Shown: one piece after another, positions 48,417-59,844 of the stretch
Layout of the letters: every line of letters starts with the position of its first letter
Position numbering within the stretch: the first letter of the stretch is position 1
Source of the DNA: Flaccisagitta enflata
Taxonomy: Eukaryota; Chaetognatha; Sagittoidea; Aphragmophora
Direction: 5' to 3'
NCBI GenBank assembly: GCA_965153355.1
Contig: OZ231127.1
Location: 94,054,001-94,118,000 of the forward strand
Length of the DNA: 64,000 nt
Program-made: the position numbers and the translations under genes
The notes under the pieces: generated by a model
Database searches by the model: none
What the model saw: only the letters and a program-made list of their open reading frames with translations
Told to the model about the DNA's origin: nothing

Positions 48417-49910
48417 GATGAGGATAGGGCTAGAATTCAAGTGTGCAGGGTGCAAAAATGTGTCTCTATGCTACAATTGATCATAAAGGAAAGATGAGGA
48501 TAGGGCTAGAATTCAAGTGTACAGGGTGCAAAAATGTGTCTCTATGCTACAATTGATCATAAAGGAAAGATGAGGATAGGGCTAGAATTCAAGTGTACAG
48601 GGTGCAAAAATGTGTCTCTATGCTACAATTGATCATAAAGGAAAGATGAGGATAGGGCTAGAATTCAAGTGTACAGGGTGCAAAAATGTGTCTCTATGCT
48701 ACAATTGATCATAAAGGAAAGATGAGGATAGGGCTAGAATTCAAGTGTACAGGGAGCTACAAAGTGTCTCTATGCTACAATTGATCATATAGGAAAGATG
48801 AGGATAGGGCTAAAATTCAAGTGTCCAGGAAGCAACAAAGTGTCTCTATACTACAATTGATCATAAAGGAAAGATGAGGATAGGGCTAGAATTCAAGTGT
48901 ACAGGGTGCAAAAATGTGTCTCTATGCTACAATTGATCATAAAGGAGAGATGAGGATTGGGCTAGAATTCAAGTGAACAGGGAGCAACAAAGTGTCTCTA
49001 TGCTACAATTGATCTTAAAGGAAAGATGAGGATAGGGCTAGAATTCAAGTGTACAGGGAGCAAAAATGTGTCTCTATACTACAATTGATCATAAAGGAAA
49101 GATGAGGATAGGGCTAGAATTCAAGTGTACAGGGAGCTACAAAGTGTCTCTATGCTACAATTAATCATAAAGGAAAGATGAGGATTGGACTAGAATTCAA
49201 GTGAACAGGGAGCAACAAAGTATCTCTATGCTACAATTGATCATAAAGGAAAGATGAGGATAGGGCTAGAATTCAAGTGTACAGGGAGCTACAAAGTATC
49301 TCTATGCTACAATTGATCATAAAGGAAAGATGAGGATAGGGCTAGAATTCAAGTATACAGGGTGCAAAAATGTGTCTCTATGCTACAATTGATCATAAAG
49401 GAAAGATGAGGAGAGGGCTAGAATTCAAGTGTACAGGGAGCTACAAAGTGTCTCTATGCTCTAATTGGTCATAAAAGAAAGATGAGGATAGGGCTAGAAT
49501 TCAAGTGTACAGGGTGCAAAAATGTGACTCTATGCTACAATTGATCATAAAGGAAAGATGAGGAGAGGACTAAAATTCAAGTGAACAGGGAGCAAAAATG
49601 TGTCTCTATGCTACAATTGATCATAAAGGAAAGATGAGGATAGGACTAAAATTCAAGTGTACAGTGAGCAACAAAGTGTCTCTATGCTACAATTGACCAT
49701 AAAGGAAAGATGAGGATAGGGCTAGAATTCAAGTGAACAGGGTGCAAAAATGTGTCTCTATGCTACAATTGATCATAAAGGAAAGATGAGGATAGTGCTA
49801 GGATTCAAGTGAACAGGGTGCAAAAATGTGTCTCTATGCTACATTTAACCATAAAAGGACAATGAGGATAGGGCTAGAAGCCAAGAGAACAGGAGGCAAT
49901 TAAGTGTCGC
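48417..49910. repeat. 76-bp satellite, about 20 units
   Basis: Units of GATGAGGATAGGGCTAGAAT, TCAAGTGTACAGGGTGCAAA, AATGTGTCTCTATGCTACAA, TTGATCATAAAGGAAA. A TGCAAAAATG and an AGCTACAAAG/AGCAACAAAG version are intermixed without strict alternation. The first four units are nearly identical and divergence grows toward both edges, most at the right end. Confidence 0.97.
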
Positions 49911-51225
49911 TATGCTCCAATTTTCAAAAAAAAGAAAAAGAATCTTTTCAAAAAATGTCATTACACAATGACACTTTTTTACATGACAAATTTGACATGA
50001 GTGTGTGTAATGAATGTGAAAAATGATCAATCCATCCAATACTTATGATTTGGTAAGAAGATATGAAATTCTGATTTTAGTTTAGCAGCTGTTGATAAAC
50101 CTGGTCTAACCACTTTTATTTTCTTTTAAATTGTGAAATTTTTTGACAAATTTTTTGACAAATATGACAATTATGACAAATTTCAAAATTATTTTGATAA
50201 GTGTTTTGACAATTTTTTTGAAAAGTATGACAGGCTAAGAATTAATGCCAAGCCCTGCTCCTGAAATAGAAAAAGAAAGAAAGGAGAAGAGCTGGAATAC
50301 AAAAGAAAAAAACCACAAGAAAGAAAAAAGTTGTAACTGGAAGAAGAGAAAATAGAGGAAGAAAACGAGAAAGGGGGATGAGGAGGAGGAAGAAGTAGGG
50401 AGAGGGAGGAGATGAAGGAGGAAGAAGAAGAGGAAAGAAGGAGGAGACGAAGGTGGAGGAGGAAGAGGAAAGAAGGAGGAGTTGAAGGAGGACCGTAGGC
50501 GGAGTTAATGGTCAAGTTGTTTGGCGGAACAAAAGGGAATTGAAGAGCGAGACGGAGCAAAAAGAAAAGCTGCAGGCATGCATTTTTTTCTTTCCTTCCG
50601 AGTACCCAACATTTAACCCTGGTATTTTCCGACTTGTAAAACTGTCTCGATCCTTTCTAGCTTCATTACCAACATAAACATGAAAGTGATTTCATCACCA
50701 TACTCTTATTTGCATATTGCAGTATCAAGATTTCTATTTCTTTGAATGACAATCATTGAAATTTAACTCAATTGAAATCAATAATAATCACTAATACGCA
50801 GGTCTAACTAAATAAACAGATTATATCAACACTTTTCATTTGCAAAAAGATCATACTAATTCTATTTGTTGTGATTTTTTTGACGAACAGATGCATGCAA
50901 TGCCTTTTATATATGTTCAAAAAACACCTTATCAATCGGAATAATTCATCGAATTTGCTTAGACCTTGCGGGTCAGTTATAGGCAGTATGGACGTGACCG
51001 CCCATTTAGTTTTGAACTCTTGGTATATGTTAGGCGAGCCCAGGTGGCTCAATCATCCTTGTAGCAACCTTGACATTCTTGTTAATATAGAATCCATAAT
51101 AGTCACTTACTAATGTGGTTGTCAACCACATGATAAATCGATTCCGACTCCGACTCTCTCTTTTTCTGAGTCTATTTTTTTCTGTCTCTCTCTCTGTCCA
51201 TCTCTGTCTCTCCTCACCCGTTCTT
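49911..51225. other. No gene; purine-rich patch
   Basis: AT-rich with repeated TTTGACAAATTTTTTGACAAA near 50140-50230 and a GGAGGAAGAAG purine patch at 50340-50500. 50600-51120 is unique with no supportable frame. Confidence 0.4.
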
Positions 51226-51229
51226 TTTT

Positions 51230-51427
51230 ACTCACGTGCTACGCAACTCTAAATCCCGCTTTATCCATCCGTTTGTTGGTCAGTCTGTCTGTAGGTCTGT
51301 CGGTCCGTTACACTTTACCTTTTTTTGTGAATCAAATTATTCAACCTGATGACCTCAATGCTCCTGCCCAAATATGACCCCTGCCCACCCGCATGCGACT
51401 GGTGTAGCCGTGAAACCGACCATGTTT
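51230..51427 (+). mobile_element. Family A element, copy A13 (diverged)
   Basis: ACTCACGTGCTACGCAACTC, TAAATCCCGCTTTATCC, GTC-rich block, ATGCTCCTGCCCAAATATG, CGCATGCGACTGGTGTAGCC, CATGTTT. All blocks present but eroded. Confidence 0.78.
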
Positions 51428-51639
51428 ACTTTCTCTCTGCTTCTTTTTCTCTTTCTCCTTGCTCTTCTTCTTTTTCTTGTTCTTCTTGTTCTTCTTGCTT
51501 TACTTCTTATCTTCTTATTCATTTCATTCCGAAACCTTCCGAAAGGCCCCGCGTCCTTTTGAGTAACATCGTTACTCGTTACTTCATAAAATGCACGCCT
51601 GAATGGCTGATGGCAAGACCAGACATCATTTGCATATAC

Positions 51640-51965
51640 GCGCATGCATACAAACGCACATAAGGGCACGTGTGCACGCACATGAGGGTAGGCTTACAGT
51701 GGCACGCAAACACGGGCTTCAAAACATAAGCCGGCACTTGCACGCACATGCAAACTGGTAGGCACACATTGGTACACACGCACATGTATGCACATACAGA
51801 CGGACAGGCATACATGGGCGCGCATACATGGGCGCCTTGACACAAACAGGAATACACACTCGCGCGCACGCGCATATAGGCATGGACACATAAGCACGCG
51901 CGCAGACAAGGTTTTGCACACACGGGCACACATGGGTACACAAAATGCGCGCGCACAAGCACGCA
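51640..51965. repeat. CA/CG/TG alternating purine-pyrimidine stretch
   Basis: About 320 bp of irregular CACGCACATG, GGCACACATGGG and CGCGCGCACGCGCATA words. Long alternating purine-pyrimidine runs make it a candidate Z-DNA region. Open frames are Cys/Val/Arg-rich by composition. Confidence 0.7.
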
Positions 51966-52229
51966 AAAGATCTGAGGACAACGGCGTCTTCCAACGCCAT
52001 TTTTTACGCGCTTGCATGTTGAAATATTGTTTTCCCATCATAACGCAAAGACTTCCATAATTCATTTTCGCAGGCATGCGTCTCTTTAAGCCACATATCG
52101 GTCAGTCTGTTACAACAAATCTTTTGTAGGAATACGAGTATCTCTGAGACGGACTCTGCGGCTCCGCCCAATGAACGCTCTGATTTGTACATAATGACGC
52201 ATTAAGCGTAGCAGTACAATTGAGAACCA

Positions 52230-52770
52230 GATACAAAGGCAAGAGCCATGATGAATAAAAATGAATTTTAAATGTTTTCTAATGACTTAAAATTGTCACA
52301 AGTCTTTAAATGCCTTTTAATTGCTTAGATGACCTAGAATGTCTTAAAATGACTTAAAATGACCTAAAATAAAATAAAAAATGATGAAAAAGGGCCTAAA
52401 TGACTTTTAATGAATAAAAATTACTTAAAATGATGTAAAATGAAAAAATGATTTACACTGACTAACAATGATTTAGAATAACTTTAAATGACATGATTTG
52501 ACGTAAGATGAATTAAAATGAATGAAAACAACTTATGATGACAAAAATGACTTTAATGATCTCAATGAATAAAATGACATAAATGACCAAAGCTGACTAA
52601 AAAATGATGTTAAATGACTCTGAATAACTTGAAATGTCCTGAAATGACTTTAAATGACTTAAAACTACTTTAACTGACTGAAAATGACATAAATGACCAA
52701 AATGAATAAAATGACATAAATGACTAAAAAAGATTAAAAATGACTAGAAATGACTTAAGTAGACTTAAAA
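52230..52770. repeat. AAAATGACTT decamer array (decayed)
   Basis: About 45 degenerate units of AAAATGACTT/AAATGACATA. This is the reverse complement of the TTTTAAGTCA-type core words of A5. I cannot find both A ends; the right edge has ATCCGGCCGTC and AGTCGCATGA, which may be remnants. Confidence 0.75.
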
Positions 52771-52842
52771 TGACTAGATGACGCAGAGCAGAATCCGGCC
52801 GTCAGAGTTCAGTCGCATGAATTTAGGGCCCCTTACCAATCA

Positions 52843-53137
52843 TTTTGTTACCGTGTAATGAATAGGCCCGTCGAATTACACTTGGTATACCTACTATCAG
52901 ATATATTATCCATAAAAAACAATATTTAGCCGAGGCAATGGCGCTAGGCAGGTCTAAACTGCTAAGAAATTGAGGAATCCTTAAGGAAACTGAGTGCCAA
53001 GGCCCAATTGTGCCATTGAGTAAACCACATGGTACAGCAATGCCAATACTGCTGACACCCAAATGATCAGACCTAGACTCAATTATAGTATATTTTGTGC
53101 CACAAAAAAAGTTTGAAGGCTCTCGGACTTGCATCAT
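52843..53137 (-). CDS. Candidate exon, unknown product
   Basis: An ATG-started minus-strand frame of normal composition: MMQVREPSNFFCGTK, then SDHLGVSSIGIAVPCGLLNG and LPSAIASAKYCFLWIIYLIV. It contains one hydrophobic stretch (FLWIIYLIVGIPSVI) that could be a membrane helix. The 3' side has a good donor, ATTG|GTAAGG, before the TAA, and an alternative CACG|GTAACA nearby. A pyrimidine/CAG acceptor-like site (CTCTGCTTTGCAG) lies about 20 bases upstream of the ATG, with an in-frame TAG between, so the ATG would have to be the start. Not recognised. Confidence 0.33.
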
Positions 53138-53396
53138 GTCCGTAAGCTAATTCTGCAAAGCAGAGGTCAGGATGACAATGACTTTTTAAGTATTTGTGAA
53201 ATTTGAGTATTATAATGTAAAATGGCTATAAAATCATAAGGGAATGGATGTGTTTGATAGGTTATAGTGTTGTTACATGTTGAACAGCATTACTGGTCGG
53301 TTTGCACCTTGTGAGACTTATCTAACTAGGTTTATAAGATTTTCAAGAAGATTTTTGATTGATTTTCACAATTTCAAAAATATCATTTTCAATCTT

Positions 53397-53531
53397 GAGA
53401 ATTTCAAATCTTTAAAAGAAATAAAAATTTTGCATTTTTGAAAACATACCGGCCTCCGTATTACAAATGGCTGGCCCGGTATGTTTTTGTTTTTTTGAAA
53501 TACTCATTTTCTATGCAAATTTGAAATTCTC
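53397..53531. repeat. Short foldback (GAGAATTTCAAAT ... ATTTGAAATTCTC)
   Basis: A perfect 13-bp outer inverted repeat, diverged mirrored AAATTTTGCAT / ATGCAAATTT, and inner ACATACCGG / CCGGTATGT around a 20-bp centre. Probably a small MITE; its boundaries may be wider. Confidence 0.65.
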
Positions 53532-53689
53532 AGTGAATTAGTTATATCACAGTTCTATATTATTTTTTCTCTGATTTTCCTTAGAAAATAACTAAGTTCA
53601 CAAGTCATGGTAATGATCATTTAAACAACATACTGATCGGCGCGGTTTATAAAGAAAAAAAGGCTGGAAACATAGTTCTTCAAGTCTCG

Positions 53690-53800
53690 GGCTAATGGGC
53701 AGGGGCAGTAACATAAAAGGCCACTCAAGCACTTGGGCAGGGGCAGTGATATAAAAACCGCCAAAAGGCGTTAAACTAGGCCGAATACACGGCTATCCCC
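53690..53800 (-). repeat. Family A fragment
   Basis: GGGCAGGGGCAGTAACATAAA twice in diverged form and AGGCCGAATACACGGCTA, equivalent to the right-end block of A on the complement. Hairpin and GTCC block absent. Confidence 0.55.
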
Positions 53801-53824
53801 CCCAGCTCCACGTGTCTGTCTGTC

Positions 53825-53832
53825 AGACAAAC

Positions 53833-53911
<79 letters not shown>

Positions 53912-54033
53912 CCTGATTTTTTTTCTTTCCTTTTTGTTTTCTTCATTCTTTTCTTTTTTATGATGGAGTTGTGACTCTACACGTTTCTGCGTAATTCCGT
54001 CGGTCCATCCCTCCGTCCCTCCATCCGAATGTT

Positions 54034-54083
<50 letters not shown>

Positions 54084-54302
54084 TTTCTTTCTTTCTAGCC
54101 GTTTGTGACTCTCCAAGAGGGTGTGTCCCTTGTGAGGTAGCTCCATCTGAAAATTTGGATGACGGTTTTTTTTTAGCATTACTGCCCCTAAACAGCTACA
54201 AAACAGCTCCCACACTCTCTCATACTGCCCCTGCCAACCAGCATTACTGCCCCTGTCGACCCAAAAAGCGACTACTCATTGGCCGCGTATCCGACCTTAT
54301 TA
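53825..54302 (+). mobile_element. Family A-like element (A18) with (TTTC)n core, and adjacent (TTTC)n
   Basis: A TTTC array at 53828-53910 is followed by GAGTTGTGACTCTACACG, a GTCGGTCCATCCCTCCGTCC block, a second TTTC array (54029-54095), three CATTACTGCCCCT or TACTGCCCCTGCC blocks, and AAAAGCGACTACTCATTGGC, CGTATCCGACCTTATT. The block order is that of family A with TTTC in the core position. Confidence 0.6.
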
Positions 54303-54755
54303 ATCATTTTTAAGTCATAATTTTTTTTTATGGATTTTAAAAATTCCAATGAAACAAAAATTGCAGCTGATTTTCTTAGCATTTAACTCCTGGTATGTGG
54401 GTTTGTCTTCTGCTCCTCAAGAGTGAATTTTCTGGGTTAATGGATAAATTATCATTGTTAATGAATTATGACTTGTCAACGTTTCGGACGAGATCTACAA
54501 TTTATTGAATAAATGAAATGACATGAATGAATTTTACATGTGTATAGACCGTCTGAATGATTCAGTCAATGCATGATTGTGAAGATGAATAAATGAATGA
54601 ATGAATGAATGAATGAATGAACGAATGAATTAAATAATGGCAAATACAAAAGTACCTGTAATAATGTAATATCTGATACGGTTTTCATAGCTTTAGAAAA
54701 TTATGACATGACGAAAGATATGATTGAAGAATGGATTCATAGATGAATCAATAGA
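54303..54755. other. No gene; (GAAT)n
   Basis: AT-rich, with (TGAA)n at 54590-54632. Nothing else seen. Confidence 0.5.
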
Positions 54756-54758
54756 ATA

Positions 54759-54923
54759 AACAAGGCCGGATACACGGCCAATACCAGTTGCGGACAGGTG
54801 GGCAGGGGCGGAAATGCGCGTTTTCACACTTTTTGACTCGTGTTCACGGACCGACCAACCGACCGACCAACCAACGGACGGACGGACGGACAAAGCCTCT
54901 TATAGAGTAGCGTGTCCGCAACT
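54759..54923 (-). mobile_element. Family A element, copy A11 (GCGGACACGCGA subtype)
   Basis: AACAAGGCCGGATACACGGC, AGTTGCGGACAGGTGGGCAG, GACCAACCGACCGACC block with GGACGGACGG, CTTATAGAGTAGCG, TGTCCGCAACTAAAAA. Both ends intact. Confidence 0.87.
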
Positions 54924-55445
54924 AAAAATGAATAAATAGAATCAATGAACTAATGAACAAATGAATAAATTAATTAATAAATGAATAAACAAGTTATACA
55001 AATGATATTTTTTTGTTATAGAGCAAATAAAAGATACCAATACTTCACTTTAGTTTAAAAGAAACAAAAACCTTTAAAATTTTCATTTAAGCATAATTCT
55101 ATGAATGATTAGTAAATAAATTTATGAATAACAGACAAATAGTACTTTTATACTATGCTACATCCATAGTTTTACAAATTGATATAATAAGGATAAATTA
55201 TAAATGAAGTTTTTGAATTTCTTCTGACAGTTTATCCTTCTATAATAAATTAACCTTTTTAGTAATAAATAGCTAAAAAAATCAATATTTTGCATTAATT
55301 TTTTTTGCAATGTAATAAGTATGCATTGCCTAATGGTAATTTAATATTGGTTACCCTCAAGTTAGTATTCTATTTTTTGACCTATATGAATGGGATCTGC
55401 ATGGCTGATCTTGCTCTGCGTCCTATAAACGACGCAAAAAAGCAA
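54924..55445. other. AT-rich sequence, nothing supportable
   Basis: Strongly AT-rich with TAAATGAATAAA words at its left. No gene or family seen. Confidence 0.4.
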
Positions 55446-55448
55446 AGT

Positions 55449-55510
55449 GTTACCGACGAACGGACCGACCGACGGATGGAGCGGCTCACAGAGTCGCGTG
55501 CAGGCGACTA
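55449..55510 (-). mobile_element. Family A fragment, copy A16
   Basis: TTACCGACGAACGGACCGAC, GGCTCACAGAGTCGCG, TGCAGGCGACTAAAG. Only the hairpin end and GTCC block remain. Confidence 0.7.
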
Positions 55511-55980
55511 AAGATATACGCATTTACTTTCAGTCAATGTTGCTCCAAGGAGGAAAACTAATAAAGAAGCGCACGAGAGCGTAGAAATATTAGTACAGGA
55601 ACCGACTAAGATTAAATAATATAAACCGTGTTTTGGTTGGCGAAAGATCCACTTAAAATTTTGAGAAGAGTAGCTCGGGCCATTCGATAAAGCGTGCAAA
55701 ATAGTCGTTACCCGAGTTGGTCTGATTTAGAGGCTTTTGGTCTTTGTGCCATTCCTGGGTACATCTGTAACACTGTCATTGTTTGAATGTAATCACTTTC
55801 TGTTTGCCTATCTTTTTCTCTGCACTTGCCTCTGTCCCTGCATTAGTCTGCCTTTCTCTGCCTCCTTCTCTGTTGCCGTTCCGTTTTCTGTCTCTATCTT
55901 TGTCTGTCTATCTTTTTGCGTGCTTGCTTGTCTGTTTGTGCGGTCGTCTGTTTGTCTGTCTGTATGACTGTCTGTCTGTC

Positions 55981-55984
<4 letters not shown>
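55511..55984. other. No gene; TGTCTGTC-rich edge
   Basis: Unique to 55780, then pyrimidine-rich with GTCTGTC words leading into a CT array. Confidence 0.45.

Positions 55985-56044
<60 letters not shown>
55985..56044. repeat. (CT)n
   Basis: About 29 CT units after a CTGT stretch. Confidence 0.95.
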
Positions 56045-56049
<5 letters not shown>

Positions 56050-56225
56050 CCGTGGTCTTAGACTCTTAGTCAACATCGGTTCCGCCTAGATTAGTTCTAG
56101 AGTTGGTTCACTTGACGATGACTGAAAATCAACTCTTGTGAGATGCGTGACGAAGCGACTCGGAAACGCAATTTAAGAAAAATGGCAAGAAAAGAAAAAA
56201 CAGAGATAGAAAGACAGGGAGATAG

Positions 56226-56227
56226 AA

Positions 56228-56304
<77 letters not shown>

Positions 56305-56305
56305 G
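56226..56305. repeat. (GACA)n
   Basis: About 20 pure GACA units. Confidence 0.97.
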
Positions 56306-56474
56306 GCTGGAAGACAGAGATGATAATATAGTTATGGAGGGAATGAAAGGGAAAGAAACAGCGAATATGATTGGGACAAAACTAAAGAAACCGTTTCGCT
56401 GGTTTTGTGACAGCAGTGATGCCAGCTGCGAGGATCATTTTAGCAGCATTGAGCCATTAGTTGCGTTGGTGAAA

Positions 56475-56660
56475 TTATGGCGACAACCAATCAACTATCC
56501 AACTAACCATCCAATCTTTGCCATGCAACCAACTAACTAGCCAACCTTTGCCATACCACCAACCAGTCAACAAGACTTTCCTTTAACACCATCCAGCTTT
56601 TGTCCTCCAACCAACCAGCCAGCCGACTGGTACAGTCAATTCAACCAACCAACTGTCCAT
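56475..56660. repeat. CCAACCAA-rich degenerate repeat
   Basis: Words AACCAACTAACTAGCCAACC and CTTTGCCATACCACC recur. Loose 40-bp period. Confidence 0.6.
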
Positions 56661-56789
56661 CTAATAAACTTACGATTTCAACCATCTTTAGACCATTAAT
56701 TTAGGACTCTGACGGGTCTGTGTTGGTTGCTATATATTATATTATTAAAAGATTCGATCACGCAGACTGGTGAAATGAGTAAAAAGCTT

Positions 56790-56794
<5 letters not shown>

Positions 56795-56843
<49 letters not shown>

Positions 56844-56872
56844 GAGAGACAGAGAGACAGAGAGACAGATGG
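56795..56872. repeat. (GA)n and GAGACA
   Basis: About 22 GA units followed by AGAGACAGAGAGACAG. Confidence 0.93.
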
Positions 56873-57082
56873 AAAGAAAGAAACATTTAGAAGGAGAAGC
56901 AGCCTCACAAGGGCGAGAAATTGCGTGCTTGAACAAAGAAATATTTTTGGTCTGTGCCTTTTCGGAATACTGAATGAAAGAAGGACACAAGTGAATGATG
57001 ACGACCAAAAAATGCACAAAAGAGTCTGTTTGAGTCTGTGGCAACGGTCACTTTGATGCCGCTCATCGTAGACCAACAGATA

Positions 57083-57259
57083 CAGTTGAACCCCGCTCTA
57101 ACGGACCTGCCACCAACGGAATTCCGCCTATAACACACACAAATTGATGGTCCCTTCAAGTAATTTTCTTTTATTTCCTTTGTTGGCAATAACAGAGGCC
57201 CGCGTATAACAGAAGAAAACTGTTGGTCCCCTGAAATCCGTTAGAGCGGGGTTCAACTG
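57083..57259 (+). mobile_element. Pogo-like MITE, copy E2
   Basis: 177 bp, CAGTTGAACCCCGCTCTAAC to AGAGCGGGGTTCAACTG, flanked by TA on the left and CA on the right (one change). Equal in length to E1 with a few differences. Confidence 0.88.
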
Positions 57260-57506
57260 CATTTCCATTTACAACCATGAAAAACAATATGTAGCAAAAC
57301 AAAATAAAGTAAAAATGCTGATTGTAGACTGACGAACTAACAATGAATAACCATTCAGGATATTGAATGTAATTTACAGCAATGACCTCTTTTCTTTGCC
57401 TTCTGAGGAAAGGCCGGGACTCTACCATGGGCTACATTTAATGCATTAACAGAGGCCAGCTTAAAGAATGAGTTCGCGATCTTTCCCTTTCTCTCCCCTT
57501 CTTTTC

Positions 57507-57957
57507 AGTCGCGTCTTTTACTCGACTGTTCAAGTAGGTTTGTTGGTCCTGTTCGTCTTTTAGCCCATCACAATTCTTATCTCTTCATTTGTTGTTGTTG
57601 TCAATGGACTTGATTTCAACGATGTTTAAGGCGCTTGCTCAGCGACTTTTTACGAGGGTTTGAACGTAGGTTTATCCGGAAGTACGTCCAAAGGTCTGGA
57701 ATTCAAAAATTTGGAAATCGTTGAAAGAGTTTTTGAAGGGGAACATTACAGCCCCTGCCCAACTACATTACGACGCAGTAAGCCACTTTTCGGTCTGTCA
57801 GTCCGTCCATTGGTCGGTCAAAAAGTCGTTTTAAAGATATTCCAAGGTCATTTATGTTTGTCTCCCTGATTGTCTGTGTCTGTCCGTTGGTGTGTCAAAC
57901 ATTTTCTGAAAGTTCCCACGAACGCGACGCAGTCTTAGGTCTAATGACCTTGTTCAT
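57507..57957 (+). mobile_element. Family A-like element, highly diverged (A17)
   Basis: AGTCGCGTCTTTTACTCGACT hairpin-like start, TTTGTTGGTCCTGTTCG, AGCCCCTGCCCAACTAC, GTCAGTCCGTCCATTGGTCGG, and end CGAACGCGACGCAGTC with ATGACCTTGTTC. Blocks are in A order but spread over 450 bp, with the GTCC block displaced. Possibly two overlapping fragments. Confidence 0.5.
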
Positions 57958-58186
57958 TTTCGCTCTTCTTTATTCTATATTTCTCTCTCTCTTTCTTTTT
58001 TTTTTTAGAGCTTTATTCTTCTGCTTATTCTTCTTTTTCTGCTTCCCCGCCCACCATCCGTCTGTCAAATCACAATTTATAACCTCGCCCACAATTTGTC
58101 TCTCAGGGCGTGTTTCTACTAATTTGTATGTCTCTCTCTTTGTCTCATTTCCCTTTATTTCTCATGTCTCTATCTCTATCTCTTCA

Positions 58187-58524
58187 GGGCGTGTTTCTAT
58201 TGACAACCAAAAACGCGTTTCTTACCGTGAAACGCGATCACAGTGTATACACATATTCATGAATTTCAACTGTCCAACAAGGGGGTGAGCGAAGTGAGTG
58301 AGCGGGCCCGTGAACGGAGCGTGGAAGTGGAGCAAAGCGGAGCAAAGCGGAGCAAAGCGGAGCAAAGCGGAGCAAAGCGGAGCAAAGCGGAGCAAAGCAG
58401 AGCAAAGCGTAGCGCTGCGGAGCGCTGCAGAGCGAGTGAGCAGAGTGAGGGGTGCGAGCAAATGAATGTAGCGAGCGACCGAGTGCCCCGTTAAAAACGC
58501 GATCGTCTCTGATTAGAAACGCCC
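58187..58524. mobile_element. Family K MITE, copy K3, with GAGCAAAGCG core array
   Basis: Starts GGGCGTGTTTCTATTGAC, ends CTCTGATTAGAAACGCCC. Interior has GCGAGCGACCGAGTGCCCCG as in K2. In place of K2's GAGCAAGTGAG/GCAAAGCG region it carries about ten decamers GAGCAAAGCG (58330-58440). A separate terminus, AGGGCGTGTTTCTACTAA, lies at 58105. Confidence 0.8.
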
Positions 58525-58723
58525 CTTTAGACTATCATCCATTGGAACTTGGAAGCGCATGCTTCTTAAGGATATAAAGGCTCTGTGATTCCTTAAGGCT
58601 AAAATTTTTTTTCCAAAAGGGCTCTCAAAAAGCTTACTAGTGTTTCGTAAATAAAGATTAAGATTCTTCATGTTTGGTGCCAAAAGCGCTAATACGCCCA
58701 AAAAATTAGTCACCCCTCGCAGG

Positions 58724-58725
<2 letters not shown>

Positions 58726-58812
<87 letters not shown>
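58726..58812. repeat. (CT)n
   Basis: About 43 pure CT units. Confidence 0.97.
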
Positions 58813-58814
<2 letters not shown>

Positions 58815-59039
58815 GTTAGTGGCGTAATTTATGTTATGCAAGATGTTAGAAACACACCAATAATTTTGGCATTAACATCGCAGGATGATGTTTTGCAAAA
58901 ATCTTCTTGGCCTTCTTGGGTTCGAATATTCGGATCACAGTTTTTATCCTCACCAAAGACTCCTTCCATTCGTCTCTGTCATGATGACTTTCATTTTGCT
59001 TCCATTTGCATTTCATCTCTTTTAGGACTTTTTTAAGGG

Positions 59040-59285
59040 CATCGCGGCATCGCTTGAGTATTTCTTAATCCCATGTCTTCGTCTCATTCTCTCGCCTCGC
59101 TGTGACTTGGTTCACGCTAACCTTTTTTTTTAGGTGTATCGCGCCATCGCTTGAGTATTTCTTAATCCCATGTCTTCTTCTCATTCTCTTGCCTCGCTGT
59201 GACTTGGTTCACGCTAACCTTTTCTTTTAGGTGCATCGCGCCATCGCTTCAGTATTTCTTAATCCCATGTCTTCGTCTCGCCAGC
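59040..59285. repeat. 97-bp minisatellite, about 2.6 units
   Basis: ATCGCTTGAGTATTTCTTAA recurs at 97-bp spacing (about 59049, 59146, 59243) with CTCGCTGTGACTTGGTTCAC in each full unit. Confidence 0.92.
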
Positions 59286-59539
59286 TGCGACATAGTTCAC
59301 ACTTATATTCTTTCCTACCGGATTTTCATGTTTTCTCATATAACCACACAAAGAGCTGAGTGGCTCATTTTGACACTTACTACGACTGTTTGGCTGTGAA
59401 GAGAAGATGCTAGTGAGTGGTTGAATGAGGAATATGTGGGAAAATGAGTGAGGAAAGCGAGTGAGCGTGTGAGTGAGCAGATAAATCAGTTAGTGAGTGA
59501 ATGTGTTAGCCAGAATGGGGACATGAGTGAGTGAGTGAC

Positions 59540-59640
59540 TTACTGACTGTCTGACTGACTGACTGACTGACTGACTGACTGACTGACTGACTGACTGACT
59601 GACTGACTGACTAACTGACAGACTGACCGACTAAGTGACT
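59540..59640. repeat. (GACT)n
   Basis: About 20 GACT units, preceded by GTGAGTGAG words from 59455. Confidence 0.95.
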
Positions 59641-59844
59641 AAAGTGAGTGTGTTATTTTGCCAGTGAATGATTGACTGTGTGCATTGGGCGAGTGAGCAA
59701 ATACATACGATAAGCCTATATTTTGTATTCATGTGAAAAAATGAAGCCCATCTCTGAAATTCATTCTCGATGGAGAAGAGAATGAGAAAACCCCAAAGGA
59801 TTTGCAAAAGCGAAATTAATTTGCATTCCTTTTTAGAAAAGAAA

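Noticed and set aside
58243-58494. Repeat protein over GAGCAAAGCG decamers
   Set aside because: Product of the K3 core array; period 10 cycles the frame and no gene context exists.
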